Positions 42,866 through 52,403 of a stretch of DNA of 64,000 nucleotides are shown piece after piece. How positions within the stretch are numbered: position 1 is the stretch's first letter; each line of letters opens with the position of its first letter. The DNA comes from Kocuria subflava (GTDB lineage Bacteria > Actinomycetota > Actinomycetes > Actinomycetales > Micrococcaceae). The stretch lies in contig NZ_JAAVUN010000008.1 in the NCBI RefSeq assembly GCF_012163155.1, forward strand, positions 42,717 through 106,716, read 5' to 3'. The position numbers were made by a program, and so were the translations under genes. The notes under the pieces were generated by a model. It saw only the letters and a list, made by a program, of their open reading frames with translations, was not told the origin of the DNA and searched no databases.

Positions 42866-44500
42866 GTGACAGCTTCACAAGACTTTCGCTACAACAGGTT
42901 CCCCGACGACGACGTCGTGGGGGAACTGGATGCCGATGCTCCCGTGCGCACCACCAGCCGCGTGGGCTCATGGGCGAATGCTCTGGTGAATCCGCGATAC
43001 GTCTCCGCGGGCGGGCGCAACAAACGCGCGGGCCTGCTGCTTGCCGGGACCCTGTTGGTACCAGGTTCTGCACAGATCGCTGCAGGCAACCGCAAGGTGG
43101 GTCGGATTGCTCTGACCGTCACTGTGGTGTGCTGGGCGCTGCTGGTTGTACTGCTGCTCTCCGCTCTTTTCTGGCGAACCCCCTTGATTTTCCTGGTGAC
43201 CAACGGATTGACCGCGCCTGTGATCTCCCTGGTGCTGGTGGCCCTGGCCATCGGGTGGGGACTGCTGTTCCTGGACACCTTGCGGCTGATCAGACCAGGA
43301 CTGTTGTCCACCAAGGCCCGGACCGTTGCCATTGTGGCCACCGTCGTGGCGGTCGTGGTGACTTCCGGGGGCCTGGGCTACACCGCTCACCTGGTCAATG
43401 TCACCCGAGCCACCGTGGGGCAGATCTTTGGGGGCGGTCTGCCGTTCCGGCCGGTGGACGGGCGCTACAACATTCTGCTCATGGGCGCCGATGCCGGTGA
43501 GGATCGATTGGGGCTGAGACCCGATTCCATGACAGTGGTGAGCATTGACGCCAGCTCGGGTCAAACCGTGACCATCTCCCTGCCACGCAATCTCCAGAAC
43601 GTCCCGTTTGCTGATGGCTCGCCCATGCAAAGTGTCTATCCCAATGGATACGATTGCGGGGACGAATGCCTGCTGAACGCCATCTACACGGATGTCACCC
43701 AGAACCACGAGGACGTGTACGGCAACGTGGATGATGCGGGAGCTGAGGCCATGATGGATGCGGCCTCCGGTGTCCTGGGCATTGAGGTTCAGGGCTACGC
43801 CATGATCGACATGGCGGGATTCGAGCAGCTGATTGACGCCATGGGTGGCATCACCATTGATGTTGGTGGTGAGGTGCCCATTGGCGGTGGCACCAACGAG
43901 ATCACCGGCCTGCCCAACCCCATTGACGGCTACATTGAACCGGGTGTGCAACACCTGGACGGCTTCCACGCCCTCTGGTACGCCCGCTCCCGTGAAGGGG
44001 CCTCGGACTACGACCGTCAAGCCCGCCAACGCTGCGTTCAGACGGCCATGCTCAAACAGCTGAGTCCGATCAACGTGGTGTCCAAGTTCGAGGAGATGGC
44101 GCAGGCCGGTACTCAAGTGGTGGAAACGGACATTCCGCAGTCTTCCATCGGTTCGTTCGTGGATCTGGCCCTGGAAGCCAAGAACTACGACCTGATCGGT
44201 TATGCCGCAGGCCCGCCTTACTACGACGCCATGTTCCCCACGTACCCGGATTACGACCAACTGCACTCTGATGTTCAGCAGCTCTTGGACAGTGCTGACG
44301 GTTCAGGCCAGCCGCAGGCACAGGCCCTGGCCACAGATGCTCCTGTGTCCACAGGCTCCGGCCTGGGCGCGCGCGGATTGGTCATGGTGCCCACGGAAAC
44401 AGTCACGGACCCCACTCAGCCAGAGGCCACCACAGAGGCCGGAGCAACGGATGGTCAACCCACCGAGCTCTCCCCCAACGGAACCTGCTCGGTGCCGTAA
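42866..44500 (+). CDS. LytR-CpsA-Psr (LCP) family wall-polymer ligase
   Basis: A 544-residue LCP protein. These attach undecaprenyl-linked polymers to peptidoglycan outside the membrane. N-terminal: an unusual block of about four membrane helices (about 50-180) instead of the single anchor of most LCPs. The LCP domain (about 195-420) has ILLMGADAGEDRLGLRPDSMTVVSID, ISLPRNL, AGFEQLIDAMGGITIDVGGEVPI and HLDGFHALWYARSREGASDYDRQARQR with the Arg/Asp residues that bind pyrophosphate. The tail is Pro/Thr-rich. GTG start without a clear ribosome binding site. A pairing with the polyprenyl glycosylphosphotransferase is plausible. Confidence 0.93.
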   Translation: MTASQDFRYNRFPDDDVVGELDADAPVRTTSRVGSWANALVNPRYVSAGGRNKRAGLLLAGTLLVPGSAQIAAGNRKVGRIALTVTVVCWALLVVLLLSALFWRTPLIFLVTNGLTAPVISLVLVALAIGWGLLFLDTLRLIRPGLLSTKARTVAIVATVVAVVVTSGGLGYTAHLVNVTRATVGQIFGGGLPFRPVDGRYNILLMGADAGEDRLGLRPDSMTVVSIDASSGQTVTISLPRNLQNVPFADGSPMQSVYPNGYDCGDECLLNAIYTDVTQNHEDVYGNVDDAGAEAMMDAASGVLGIEVQGYAMIDMAGFEQLIDAMGGITIDVGGEVPIGGGTNEITGLPNPIDGYIEPGVQHLDGFHALWYARSREGASDYDRQARQRCVQTAMLKQLSPINVVSKFEEMAQAGTQVVETDIPQSSIGSFVDLALEAKNYDLIGYAAGPPYYDAMFPTYPDYDQLHSDVQQLLDSADGSGQPQAQALATDAPVSTGSGLGARGLVMVPTETVTDPTQPEATTEAGATDGQPTELSPNGTCSVP

Positions 44501-44589
44501 GCCGTTGCATGGTGCTGAATCCCGCCTACATTCCGGTGGCGTGGTCCTGAGCCAGGAATGGTCACTGCGGCCCCGGTACAGTAGCCCGG

Positions 44590-45621
44590 GTGACCAACAT
44601 TCTTCAGAGCAAAGCATGGGCGGACTTCCAGACGGAACTGGGCCACACCGTGGTCAAGGATCAGGGTCCCGGATACTCCTGGCAGGCCACCGTTGAAGGT
44701 GGAGCCACCGGCCGATACCTCTACGCCCCGTATGGACCGATTGCCGATTCCCCGCAAGCCTTTGACGCCGCACTGGAATCCCTGAAGCAGGCAGCCAAGG
44801 CACACGGTTGCTGGTTTGTCCGTGTGGAGCCGGCCTTCGCTCAGATCCAGGACGGATTGGAAACAGCGGAGGCAGCGCTGCGTCGTCGTGGGTTGCAGTG
44901 GGCGCCACGTCAGGTGCAGCCGGGCCACACCCAGATCATTGACCTGACCAGGGATCAGGACGCACTGCTCAAGGACATGAAGTCCACCAACCGGAACCTG
45001 CACCGCAACATCCACAAGAAGGGTGTGACCTTCACGGCCACCACGGATCCGGATGCGGTTTCGATTCTGCTGAAGTTCCTGGACCAGACCGCTGAGCGCA
45101 AGAACTTCAACCGCCAGCAGGACGACTACCTGCGCACCGCCGCCCAGGTGCTCATGCCGCAAGGTGCCGCCGTGTTGTACGTGGCGCGCTTGGACGGGGA
45201 ACCGATCGGCGCCTCCCTGGTTTACGACTCTGAAGACACCCGCACCTATGCGCACGCCGCCATGGACCGTGAACACCGCAAACTCTCCGCGGGCAGCCCC
45301 TTGGTGGTGCGCATGATTCTGGACGCCAAGGAAAAGGGTCAGAAGCACTTTGACCTCTTCGGCACCGCCCCGGAAGGTGCTGGGCCCGAACACGAATGGT
45401 ATGGCTTCACCAAGTTCAAGAAGGACCTGGGTGGCGAACCCGTGGAGTTCCCCGGCACCTGGGACCTGCCGGTGTCCACGGCCAAGTACGCCGCCTACAC
45501 CGGTGTCCGGATGGCTCGGGAGGGTCTTGGGACAGCCAAGTCCAAGGCGCCGGGCCTGCTGGCGACCGTCAAGGACACCGCACGCAAGGTCAGCGGACGT
45601 TCAGGCACCGACCAGGCCTGA
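44590..45621 (+). CDS. FemX-like lipid II aminoacyltransferase
   Basis: A 343-residue FemAB-family protein with two GNAT-like subdomains; it adds tRNA-borne amino acids to the stem peptide to form the interpeptide bridge. Family pattern: ILQSKAWADFQTELGH at the start, YLYAPYGPIA, HTQIIDLTRDQDALLKDMKSTNRNLHRNI, then DGEPIGASLVYD, YAHAAMDREHRKLSAGSPLVVRMI and FDLFGTAPEGAG. The GTG start is 7 nt after a -10 TACAGT (44577-44582), so leaderless. Converges with a second FemAB-like gene across a hairpin. The amino acid added cannot be read from sequence. Confidence 0.9.
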   Translation: MTNILQSKAWADFQTELGHTVVKDQGPGYSWQATVEGGATGRYLYAPYGPIADSPQAFDAALESLKQAAKAHGCWFVRVEPAFAQIQDGLETAEAALRRRGLQWAPRQVQPGHTQIIDLTRDQDALLKDMKSTNRNLHRNIHKKGVTFTATTDPDAVSILLKFLDQTAERKNFNRQQDDYLRTAAQVLMPQGAAVLYVARLDGEPIGASLVYDSEDTRTYAHAAMDREHRKLSAGSPLVVRMILDAKEKGQKHFDLFGTAPEGAGPEHEWYGFTKFKKDLGGEPVEFPGTWDLPVSTAKYAAYTGVRMAREGLGTAKSKAPGLLATVKDTARKVSGRSGTDQA

Positions 45622-45638
45622 CACTCGCGCTCACGACG

Positions 45639-45677
45639 ACGGGGCCCCGTACCGCGCCTGCGGTACCGGGGCCCCGT
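45639..45677. terminator. bidirectional hairpin between the two FemAB-like genes
   Basis: 45639-45655 pairs with 45660-45677 (ACGGGGCCCC...TACCGC) with one bulged base and a GCCT loop. It sits between convergent stop codons. Confidence 0.65.
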
Positions 45678-45696
45678 TCTCACCACGTGGTGGGCC

Positions 45697-47868
45697 TCAA
45701 CGGCCGGCAGCGTCCCGGAAAGCCTGGAGGCTCTCTGCGTAAACCCGCTTGCCAAAGGCCAACGGACCCCGCGAGCGCCGGGAGGTGTCACCTTCCACGT
45801 GCTGGTTGGACCGGTCTGCTCCCGGCTGTTGCTCCACGTCGTTGGTAGGTTCCGGATCTGACGACGGGCCGGAGGTCGACGCCGGATCCAGCTGCCTGTC
45901 CTGATGGGGGCGTTCTTGGACCGCAGGTGAATCGGCCCGCTCGGTCTCCGGCTCAGGTCGGGGGTCGGGCTGCGTCACCGACTCGGATTCAGGCTCAGCA
46001 GCTTCAGGCTCAGCAGCGTCCTGGCCTGTGGACTTGATGGCGTCGTGGGCTGTGGGGTCTGTGGCGTCCTGACCTGACGGTTCAGTTGCCTGGCGGCGCG
46101 CAGCGGCCTCCGGGGTTAGTGAATCGTCCGGGCCGCTGGAGCCGTCCGGGCCATCCGAGCCTTCCGGCGTCACGGGATCGATCTCACCCGTGGGGGTCTC
46201 ATCCTCATGGTCCCGCTGCGCAGAGTCTTGCGCCGCGGCGTTGTCCTGCACGGTCGAGCTGGCTGCGGCTTGACCAGCACGCTTGCGTGCCCTGCGCTGC
46301 TTGCGTGCTTCCCGCTTGGAGATCTTGGTGCTGGGCTTGGCCGCCGTGGATTCGGCGTCGGCCTCCTGCTCCCATGTGCCCTGGCGGCCGTCAAGGGTCT
46401 GGTGGCCGACAAGGGTCGCGTGGCCGTTCGGGGTCTCATGTTCGCTTGCGGTCGAATTGGTGGTACCGGGCCGATTGGCAGTGCTGGCTTGATCGGCTGT
46501 TCTTGCCTGATGGGCGGCGCTGGCCTGACCAACAGTTCTGGCCTCAGCCGTTGTACCAGGCGTGCTGTCGGTGGCAGGGTCGGTATCGGCCACGGTGCGG
46601 GGGTTGTCCGCAACCCCCGTGCCGGTGGCAGCACCGGCCCTGACCTGCGGCGACTGGTCCGCCGCAGCCAGCGATGTGTTGTTCTGCTCCGGTTGACCGT
46701 TGGAGCCGGAGAGGGATGAACTCGCCTGTCCTCCCCCCAACGCCAGGTGTGACTGGGCGGGAGTGATGCCCGTGGTTTCAATACCAAGGTCCTCGCTGAC
46801 CTGCTGGCGCACCTCGTCCACGCGCTGTGGCGGTTCCGGCTGTTTCTGCGGCTCAGGTGCTGGTTCCTGCACCTTCTTCTTGCGTCCGAACAAGCCGCGC
46901 TTCTTGGGTTCAGCGGGTGCGGGGGCAGCCTCAACCTGCTGTACCGGCACCGATTCCTTGCGCCATGTGCCCAGCACGGTTCGTTCGCGGTCCGCCAGTT
47001 CACGCACCACGGTGGGCACGTCCTTGTCCGAGGACTCCCCACCATCCATGCGCTGCACCCCGCGCTTCTGCAGCTCCACGGCACCGGTCAGCAACAGGGC
47101 GTCGTCGATCCCCAGATCCCGGGCCTTGCGGGTGAAGCCCACGCGGTAGAGCATGGCCATGTTCACGGTGTGCACAAACCACAGGTAACCCAGAGCCTCG
47201 GGCTGCTCGTCCGGGCGTTCCTGAGCCGCCACCAGAAGCAGGGAGTCCTGCCCCAGGTCCTTGAGCAGATGGTTGATCTGCCCGGTTTTCAACCCCACAG
47301 CCCGCACACCACCTGAGGTCGCGGTGATTTCACGGACCGCCACATCGGAGACCTTCAACCCCGCCCGGCACCGGTCCAAGGTCGACGGCGAAAGGCGCGA
47401 GGACAGCGCCGTGTCAGCCGCGCCCAGGGGAACACGCAATCGTTTGGGGCCTGCAGCATCCGTCTCGACTGAGCCTTGGCGCGCCCAGCCACGCTGCGTC
47501 AAGGCCTGGGTGAGGGGCTCAGCGGCGGGGGTGTCCACGCTCAACGTGATGGATTCGGTCTCATACCGGTCATGGGCGTAATCGGCCAATTTCTGCATGA
47601 ACGCGGGAACCATGGTGGGCTTGTTCACGTGCGCCTGCTGGGCCTCGGCATGGATGCTGCCGTTCTCCTGGCGGACCAACAATTGGGCGTAACCCACCAT
47701 GCGTTCATCGGCATCTCGAATCAGAACTCGGTCCACCGTGAGTTGTGTGCCTTCAGCCGATTGTTGAACGGCCCCAATACCCCACAGCTGATGGGGATGG
47801 CCTCCGGTGACCCGAACCGTGGCATCCCACGTTTTCTGGTTCAGGCTGGAACTGACAGTCAAAGCCAC
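45697..47868 (-). CDS. FemAB/GNAT-like protein with a very long disordered segment
   Basis: A 723-residue protein. Residues 1-310 look like a diverged FemAB protein: SSLNQKTWDATVRVTGGHPHQLWG, RGWARQGSVETDAAGPKRLRVPL, GYLWFVHTVNMAMLYRVGFTRKARDLGIDDALLLTGAVEL and RMDGGESSDK correspond in order to segments of the FemX neighbour. After KKRGLFGRKKK come about 350 residues of Ala/Asp/Glu/Gln/Ser/Thr/Pro with no predicted fold, including a basic island KREARKQRRARKRAG. The last 25 residues, FGKRVYAESLQAFRDAAGR, resemble the C-terminal helix of FemX-like proteins. GTG start. Function unknown; an aminoacyltransferase or a regulatory partner of FemX is possible. Confidence 0.75.
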   Translation of the reverse strand: MALTVSSSLNQKTWDATVRVTGGHPHQLWGIGAVQQSAEGTQLTVDRVLIRDADERMVGYAQLLVRQENGSIHAEAQQAHVNKPTMVPAFMQKLADYAHDRYETESITLSVDTPAAEPLTQALTQRGWARQGSVETDAAGPKRLRVPLGAADTALSSRLSPSTLDRCRAGLKVSDVAVREITATSGGVRAVGLKTGQINHLLKDLGQDSLLLVAAQERPDEQPEALGYLWFVHTVNMAMLYRVGFTRKARDLGIDDALLLTGAVELQKRGVQRMDGGESSDKDVPTVVRELADRERTVLGTWRKESVPVQQVEAAPAPAEPKKRGLFGRKKKVQEPAPEPQKQPEPPQRVDEVRQQVSEDLGIETTGITPAQSHLALGGGQASSSLSGSNGQPEQNNTSLAAADQSPQVRAGAATGTGVADNPRTVADTDPATDSTPGTTAEARTVGQASAAHQARTADQASTANRPGTTNSTASEHETPNGHATLVGHQTLDGRQGTWEQEADAESTAAKPSTKISKREARKQRRARKRAGQAAASSTVQDNAAAQDSAQRDHEDETPTGEIDPVTPEGSDGPDGSSGPDDSLTPEAAARRQATEPSGQDATDPTAHDAIKSTGQDAAEPEAAEPESESVTQPDPRPEPETERADSPAVQERPHQDRQLDPASTSGPSSDPEPTNDVEQQPGADRSNQHVEGDTSRRSRGPLAFGKRVYAESLQAFRDAAGR

Positions 47869-47991
47869 AGCGCGCGTATTCCTTTGAATGGTGAATGGGC
47901 CTCACGGCCTGGGGCAGCCGGAGTACACAGAACTCTTGGGGCAACAGTGTATGCGTGCACGTCGGTTGCTCAGACCCCGGCCCCGCCGCCG

Positions 47992-48987
47992 TCAGTTGCG
48001 GGCGTACTTCTCCCACTTGGCGGCAACGTGCTCACCCTCCACCACGCGGACCGTTCCGGAGTGGGAACGCATCACCAAGGACTGGGTGGTGATTTTCTGG
48101 CCTTGATAGCGGACACCGCGCAGAAGATCGCCGTCGGTGATTCCCGTGGCCGCAAAAAAGCAGTTGTCCGAGGTGACCAAATCCTCAGTGGTCAACACCT
48201 GCTCCACGTTCAAACCTGCAGCAGTGGCCTTTTCTCGTTCGTCGTCGTTCATGGGTGCCAACCGGCCCTGGATCACACCACCCGTGGCCTTGACGGCGCA
48301 GGCGGTCACAATGCCCTCAGGGGTCCCGCCGGTGCCCATCATCACGTCAACACCGGTGCCTTCACGGCAGGCCGCAATGGCTCCGGCGACGTCGCCGTCC
48401 AGAATCATGCGCGTGCGGGCCCCCGTCTTCCGGATCTCATCCACCAGGTCAGAGTGCCGCGGACGGTCCAAAACACAGACGGTCAGCTGGTTGACGGGCA
48501 CACCTTTGGCGCGGGCCACCAGGTGCAGGTTCTGCTTGACCGGCAGGCGCAGGTCCACAAAATCAGCTGCCTCCGGCCCCACCACCAGCTTCTCCATGTA
48601 GAACACCGCCGACGGGTCAAACATGGAACCGCCATCAGCCACAGCAATCACGGACAGGGCGTTGTTCATGCCCAACGCAGTCAGGCGAGTACCGTCAATC
48701 GGGTCCACAGCAATGTCAGATGCCGCACCGGAGCCCTCCCCCACCTGCTCACCGTTGAAGAGCATGGGGGCCTCGTCCTTTTCACCCTCACCGATCACCA
48801 CGGTCCCGTTGAAATCCACGGTGGACAAAAAGGCGCGCATGGCATCCACGGCCGCACCGTCGGCGCTGTTCTTGTCTCCGGCACCCACCCAGTGACCTGC
48901 GGCAATGGCGGCAGCCTCGGTCACGCGGACCAGTTCCATGGCCAGGTTGCGATCGGGAGCGTTGGTGGACTTTGTCTGCTGGGGCAC
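47992..48987 (-). CDS. glpX: class II fructose-1,6-bisphosphatase
   Basis: A 331-residue GlpX. It removes the 1-phosphate from fructose 1,6-bisphosphate in gluconeogenesis. Metal and substrate motifs: [52 protein letters not shown] and [17 protein letters not shown] set the start at GTG 48987, with GAGG six nt upstream; a longer frame reaches 49128 but carries no ribosome binding site and would overlap the divergent promoter. In actinobacteria GlpX is the main FBPase. Confidence 0.95.
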   Translation of the reverse strand: MPQQTKSTNAPDRNLAMELVRVTEAAAIAAGHWVGAGDKNSADGAAVDAMRAFLSTVDFNGTVVIGEGEKDEAPMLFNGEQVGEGSGAASDIAVDPIDGTRLTALGMNNALSVIAVADGGSMFDPSAVFYMEKLVVGPEAADFVDLRLPVKQNLHLVARAKGVPVNQLTVCVLDRPRHSDLVDEIRKTGARTRMILDGDVAGAIAACREGTGVDVMMGTGGTPEGIVTACAVKATGGVIQGRLAPMNDDEREKATAAGLNVEQVLTTEDLVTSDNCFFAATGITDGDLLRGVRYQGQKITTQSLVMRSHSGTVRVVEGEHVAAKWEKYARN

Positions 48988-49136
48988 AGCTTTCCTCACC
49001 TTCGGTGCGTGTGGGGCGACCTCGTCGTCGACCTCATCCACCAGAGTAACCGCGAGACCGCCGGCCTTGTAGGTGTTGCGGCGGCCCACCACTGCGTGGG
49101 ACGGGTGAGCTGAACTTTGGGGGCACAATGGAGCCC

Positions 49137-49808
49137 GTGAGTCAGCAGAATCCCCAGAGCACTGAGCGCCTCGACCCGCAAGCTCAGCCGGTTGAACCAG
49201 CCGATCAGCAGTTCACGCCTCAGATCACGGCCAAGCAGGCACAACGTGTCCATGCCCCGGCCCGTGCCATGCTGATTTCCATGGCGGTACTGGTGCTGTT
49301 GGCCCTCCCGTTCTTCTTGCTGCAACCACGTCCGGACGGTCAGACCTACCGCCCGGACGTCAATGTGGCGCAGGAAGCTGCCTATGCTTCCGACGTCGCA
49401 GCGTTCACGCCCCTGGCCCCAGATCTGGGAGACGGTTACAGCCCCAACTTTGCCCGGTGGCAGGGCAACACCGCTGACGGGGTGGATCGCTGGGAGGCGG
49501 GGTGGGTGACGCCGTCGTCACGGTTCGTCGAACTGATCCAGACCGATCAGGCCAACCCCACGTGGGTGGCTGACGTGGTGGATCAGGCCCCGGCTACCGG
49601 GTCCCGCGAAGCCCACGGCATCGAGTGGGAGATGCACCAGAAGGAAAACGACCGCGGCCAGGTCACGCGCTCCTGGGTGGGTAAGGTGGAGGACAGCACC
49701 GTGGTGCTCACGGGCACGGGGTCGGATGCGGAGTTCGATCACGTGGCGCAGTCCGTGGTCGAGGCTCAACAAACACCGGCCACACCTGCGGCCAGCCCAT
49801 CCGCATGA
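49137..49808 (+). CDS. DUF4245 family membrane-anchored protein
   Basis: A 223-residue protein: cytoplasmic start, one membrane helix (about 44-62, [16 protein letters not shown]), and an extracellular domain (about 75-210) with [27 protein letters not shown], the DUF4245 family pattern. Function unknown; it regularly lies divergent from glpX in actinobacteria. I choose GTG 49137 because a -10-like CACAAT (49124-49129) ends 7 nt upstream; ATG 49128 is the alternative. Confidence 0.85.
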   Translation: MSQQNPQSTERLDPQAQPVEPADQQFTPQITAKQAQRVHAPARAMLISMAVLVLLALPFFLLQPRPDGQTYRPDVNVAQEAAYASDVAAFTPLAPDLGDGYSPNFARWQGNTADGVDRWEAGWVTPSSRFVELIQTDQANPTWVADVVDQAPATGSREAHGIEWEMHQKENDRGQVTRSWVGKVEDSTVVLTGTGSDAEFDHVAQSVVEAQQTPATPAASPSA

Positions 49809-49847
49809 CATTCTGTAATCCGTATCGCCTAGTGTCAGGAGCCGTCC

Positions 49848-50609
49848 GTGAGCCAGCAAGATCCCACCGTGCAGGACAGCGACTCCATCCAGAACAGTGC
49901 GGCCACCCAGGACAGCAACTCCACTGAGTACGCATCTGACGGCACGCGCATCCCCACTCCGGAAGAACCCCTGGGTTACGGGGCCGAGCGCCCACTGACC
50001 CCGCAGCAGGCCTGGGAGAAGTTGCGGGCCGGCAACGCGCGGTTTGTGGAGGGCCACTCCGAGCACCCCAACCAGAATGTCAGTCGGCGTGAATCGCTGA
50101 CCCAGTCCCAGCACCCGTTCACCACCATTTTTGGTTGCTCTGATTCCCGGCTGGCCGCAGAAATCATCTTTGACCTGGGGCTGGGCGATGCCTTTGTGGT
50201 GCGTACGGCCGGCCAGGTGGTGGCTGACGCCGTCCTGGGCACACTGGAATATTCAGTGGAGGTGCTCAAGGTCCCGCTGATCGTGATCCTGGGACACGAC
50301 TCCTGCGGCGCGGTCACCGCCACCAAGGAAGCCGTGGACAGCGGGAACCTGCCTGCCGGTTTCCAGCGATCCTTGATCGAACGCATCACCCCAGCGGTGT
50401 TGGACGGTCACCGCACCGGGCGGGATTCCGTCAACGAGATGGTCATTGAGAACGTCCGGATCGTGGCCGAGCGAATCTTGGACCAGTCGCGTTCCATTGC
50501 AGCGGCGGTCTCCCGCGGGGACGTGGCGATCGTGGGCCTCTTCTACCACCTTGGTCACGGCAAGGCCGAGCTGGTCTACGGCCACGGGGCTTGGCTGGAA
50601 CTGGACTGA
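49848..50609 (+). CDS. beta-class carbonic anhydrase
   Basis: A 253-residue zinc enzyme interconverting CO2 and bicarbonate. Zinc ligands Cys97, His150 and Cys153 are in FGCSDSR and LGHDSCGAV; Asp99-Arg101 form the catalytic dyad. The first 45 residues are a polar Ser/Gln/Asp-rich extension without a signal peptide. The GTG start has AGGAG about 6-7 nt upstream. Its product, bicarbonate, feeds PurK and anaplerotic enzymes. A hairpin at 50641-50699 ends the unit. Confidence 0.95.
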   Translation: MSQQDPTVQDSDSIQNSAATQDSNSTEYASDGTRIPTPEEPLGYGAERPLTPQQAWEKLRAGNARFVEGHSEHPNQNVSRRESLTQSQHPFTTIFGCSDSRLAAEIIFDLGLGDAFVVRTAGQVVADAVLGTLEYSVEVLKVPLIVILGHDSCGAVTATKEAVDSGNLPAGFQRSLIERITPAVLDGHRTGRDSVNEMVIENVRIVAERILDQSRSIAAAVSRGDVAIVGLFYHLGHGKAELVYGHGAWLELD

Positions 50610-50640
50610 GCCTCCCGCCCCTCTCCCCACCCCCTTCCCG

Positions 50641-50699
50641 CCGAAACCTCCGACAAGTCCCGGCAACGGCTCTAGAGAGGGCTTTTTCGGAGGTCTCGG
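50641..50699 (+). terminator. hairpin after the carbonic anhydrase gene
   Basis: CCGAAACCTCCGA (50641-50653) pairs with TCGGAGGTCTCGG (50687-50699), 12 of 13 matches. A TTTTT run precedes the second arm. It lies between the stop codon and the fumC promoter. Confidence 0.5.
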
Positions 50700-50755
50700 T
50701 GGGCTGGATGACGACGACGGCGGCCTGCGCGTCGTCACGAATGTGGTCCGGGCCA

Positions 50756-50761
50756 TAGACT
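50756..50761 (+). promoter_or_regulatory. -10 box of the leaderless fumC promoter
   Basis: TAGACT ends 6 nt before the fumC ATG. The string TAGACTGGTGTCATG is nearly the same as those before the gene at 55491 and the DUF4307 gene at 62532. Confidence 0.65.
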
Positions 50762-50767
50762 GGTGTC

Positions 50768-52180
50768 ATGGCTGACAACAACGCTGAATTCCGTATCGAA
50801 CACGACACCATGGGTGAGGTGAAGGTTCCGGTCAACGCCTTGTACCGGGCCCAGACCCAGCGCGCCGTAGAGAACTTCCCGATTTCCGGCAAGACCCTGG
50901 AGCGCCAGCACATCAAGGCCCTGGCCCAGGTCAAGAAGGCCGCAGCTCAGGCCAACCAGGAACTGAACGTGCTCGATGCCGAGCGCTCGCAGGCCATCCA
51001 GGACGCCGCTGACCTGGTTGCTTCCGGTGATTACGACGAGCACTTCCCCATTGACGTGTTCCAGACCGGCTCCGGCACCTCCTCCAACATGAACACCAAC
51101 GAGGTCCTGGCAACGCTGGCCACCCGGTCCTTGGAGTCCACCGGCACCGAGGTCCACCCGAATGACCACGTCAACGCCTCTCAGTCCTCCAACGACGTCT
51201 TCCCCACCTCCGTGCACGTGGCTGTCACCGCGGCGTTGTCCCACGAACTGATTCCGGCCATGGAGACTCTGGCAGCGTCGCTGGAGAAGAAGGCCGAGGA
51301 GTTCAAGGACGTCGTCAAGTCCGGGCGCACCCACCTGATGGACGCCACACCCGTGACCCTGGGTCAGGAGTTCGGTGGCTACGCCGCGCAGGTGCGCTAC
51401 AGCATCGAGCGCGTCAACGCATCCCTGCCCCGCGTGGCGGAGGTTCCCCTGGGCGGCACCGCCGTGGGCACGGGCATCAACACCCCCGCCGGCTTCTCCG
51501 CACGGGTGATCGAGCTGCTGGCTGCCGAAACCGGGCTGCCCATCACGGAAGCCCGCAACCACTTTGAGGCCCAGGCCAACCGTGACGGTTTGGTGGAGGC
51601 ATCCGGTCAGCTGCGAACCATTGCTTACTCCTACATGAAGATCAACAACGATCTGCGTTGGATGGGTTCCGGGCCCAACACCGGTCTTGGCGAAATCGCC
51701 ATCCCGGACCTGCAGCCGGGCTCCTCCATCATGCCCGGCAAGGTCAACCCCGTGATCTGTGAGGCCGCCATCCAGGTGGCTGCCCAGGTGATCGGCAACG
51801 ACACCACGGTGGCACTGTCCTCCACCAACGGTGCGTTTGAACTGAACGTGGGCATCCCGGTCATGGCTGCCAACCTGCTGGAGTCCATCCGCCTGCTGGC
51901 CAACACTTCCACCGTGATGGCGGAGAAGATGATTGACGGTTTGACCGCCAACCAGGAGCGTTGCCGCTTCTTGGCCGAGGCCTCGCCGTCGATCGTCACC
52001 CCGCTGAACAAGGCCATCGGGTACGAGGCCGCAGCCAAGATCGCCAAGCACGCCGTGGCCAACAAGGTCACCGTGCGTGAGGCCACCGTGGAGCTGGGTT
52101 ACGTGGACGGCGAGAACCTGACCGAGGAGCAGTTGGACGCCGCTCTGGATGTCACCACCATGACAGGACCCAACTCCTGA
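50768..52180 (+). CDS. fumC: class II fumarate hydratase
   Basis: A 470-residue fumarase C (E. coli 467) of the TCA cycle. The superfamily signature [11 protein letters not shown] carries the catalytic Ser; [14 protein letters not shown] and [18 protein letters not shown] line the active site, and [18 protein letters not shown] adds the general acid region. Leaderless start (see the -10 at 50756-50761). Followed at once by the first copy of a 103-bp repeat that also ends poxB. Confidence 0.97.
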   Translation: MADNNAEFRIEHDTMGEVKVPVNALYRAQTQRAVENFPISGKTLERQHIKALAQVKKAAAQANQELNVLDAERSQAIQDAADLVASGDYDEHFPIDVFQTGSGTSSNMNTNEVLATLATRSLESTGTEVHPNDHVNASQSSNDVFPTSVHVAVTAALSHELIPAMETLAASLEKKAEEFKDVVKSGRTHLMDATPVTLGQEFGGYAAQVRYSIERVNASLPRVAEVPLGGTAVGTGINTPAGFSARVIELLAAETGLPITEARNHFEAQANRDGLVEASGQLRTIAYSYMKINNDLRWMGSGPNTGLGEIAIPDLQPGSSIMPGKVNPVICEAAIQVAAQVIGNDTTVALSSTNGAFELNVGIPVMAANLLESIRLLANTSTVMAEKMIDGLTANQERCRFLAEASPSIVTPLNKAIGYEAAAKIAKHAVANKVTVREATVELGYVDGENLTEEQLDAALDVTTMTGPNS

Positions 52181-52185
52181 AATCG

Positions 52186-52288
52186 TCGCTGAGCAGCGAG
52201 TTCCACCGGTACTGACCGGCCCAGAAGCGATTCGTGCCGCCCATCAGCTCTGATGGGCGGCACAAATCGCTTCTGAGCAGATGGAGGG
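52186..52288 (+). repeat. 103-bp direct repeat, copy 1, with a 26-bp hairpin
   Basis: This copy and 54143-54245 differ at 2 of 103 positions. Inside is a palindrome: CAGAAGCGATTCGTGCC... to ...GGCACAAATCGCTTCTG with a CT centre (26-bp arms, one mismatch in this copy). It works as the fumC terminator by position. Its first bases, TCGCTGA, equal the last codons and stop of poxB in copy 2, although here they are outside any gene. Confidence 0.9.
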
Positions 52289-52403
52289 CAGTGACCAGAG
52301 GAACACCTCATCAAGCGTTTCAGCTGATGATCCGGACCTACCATGACCAGTGAGCTCGTTCTGGCCTGGGATGTTCCCGGGTCAGTGATCACAGGAGGCA
52401 TCC

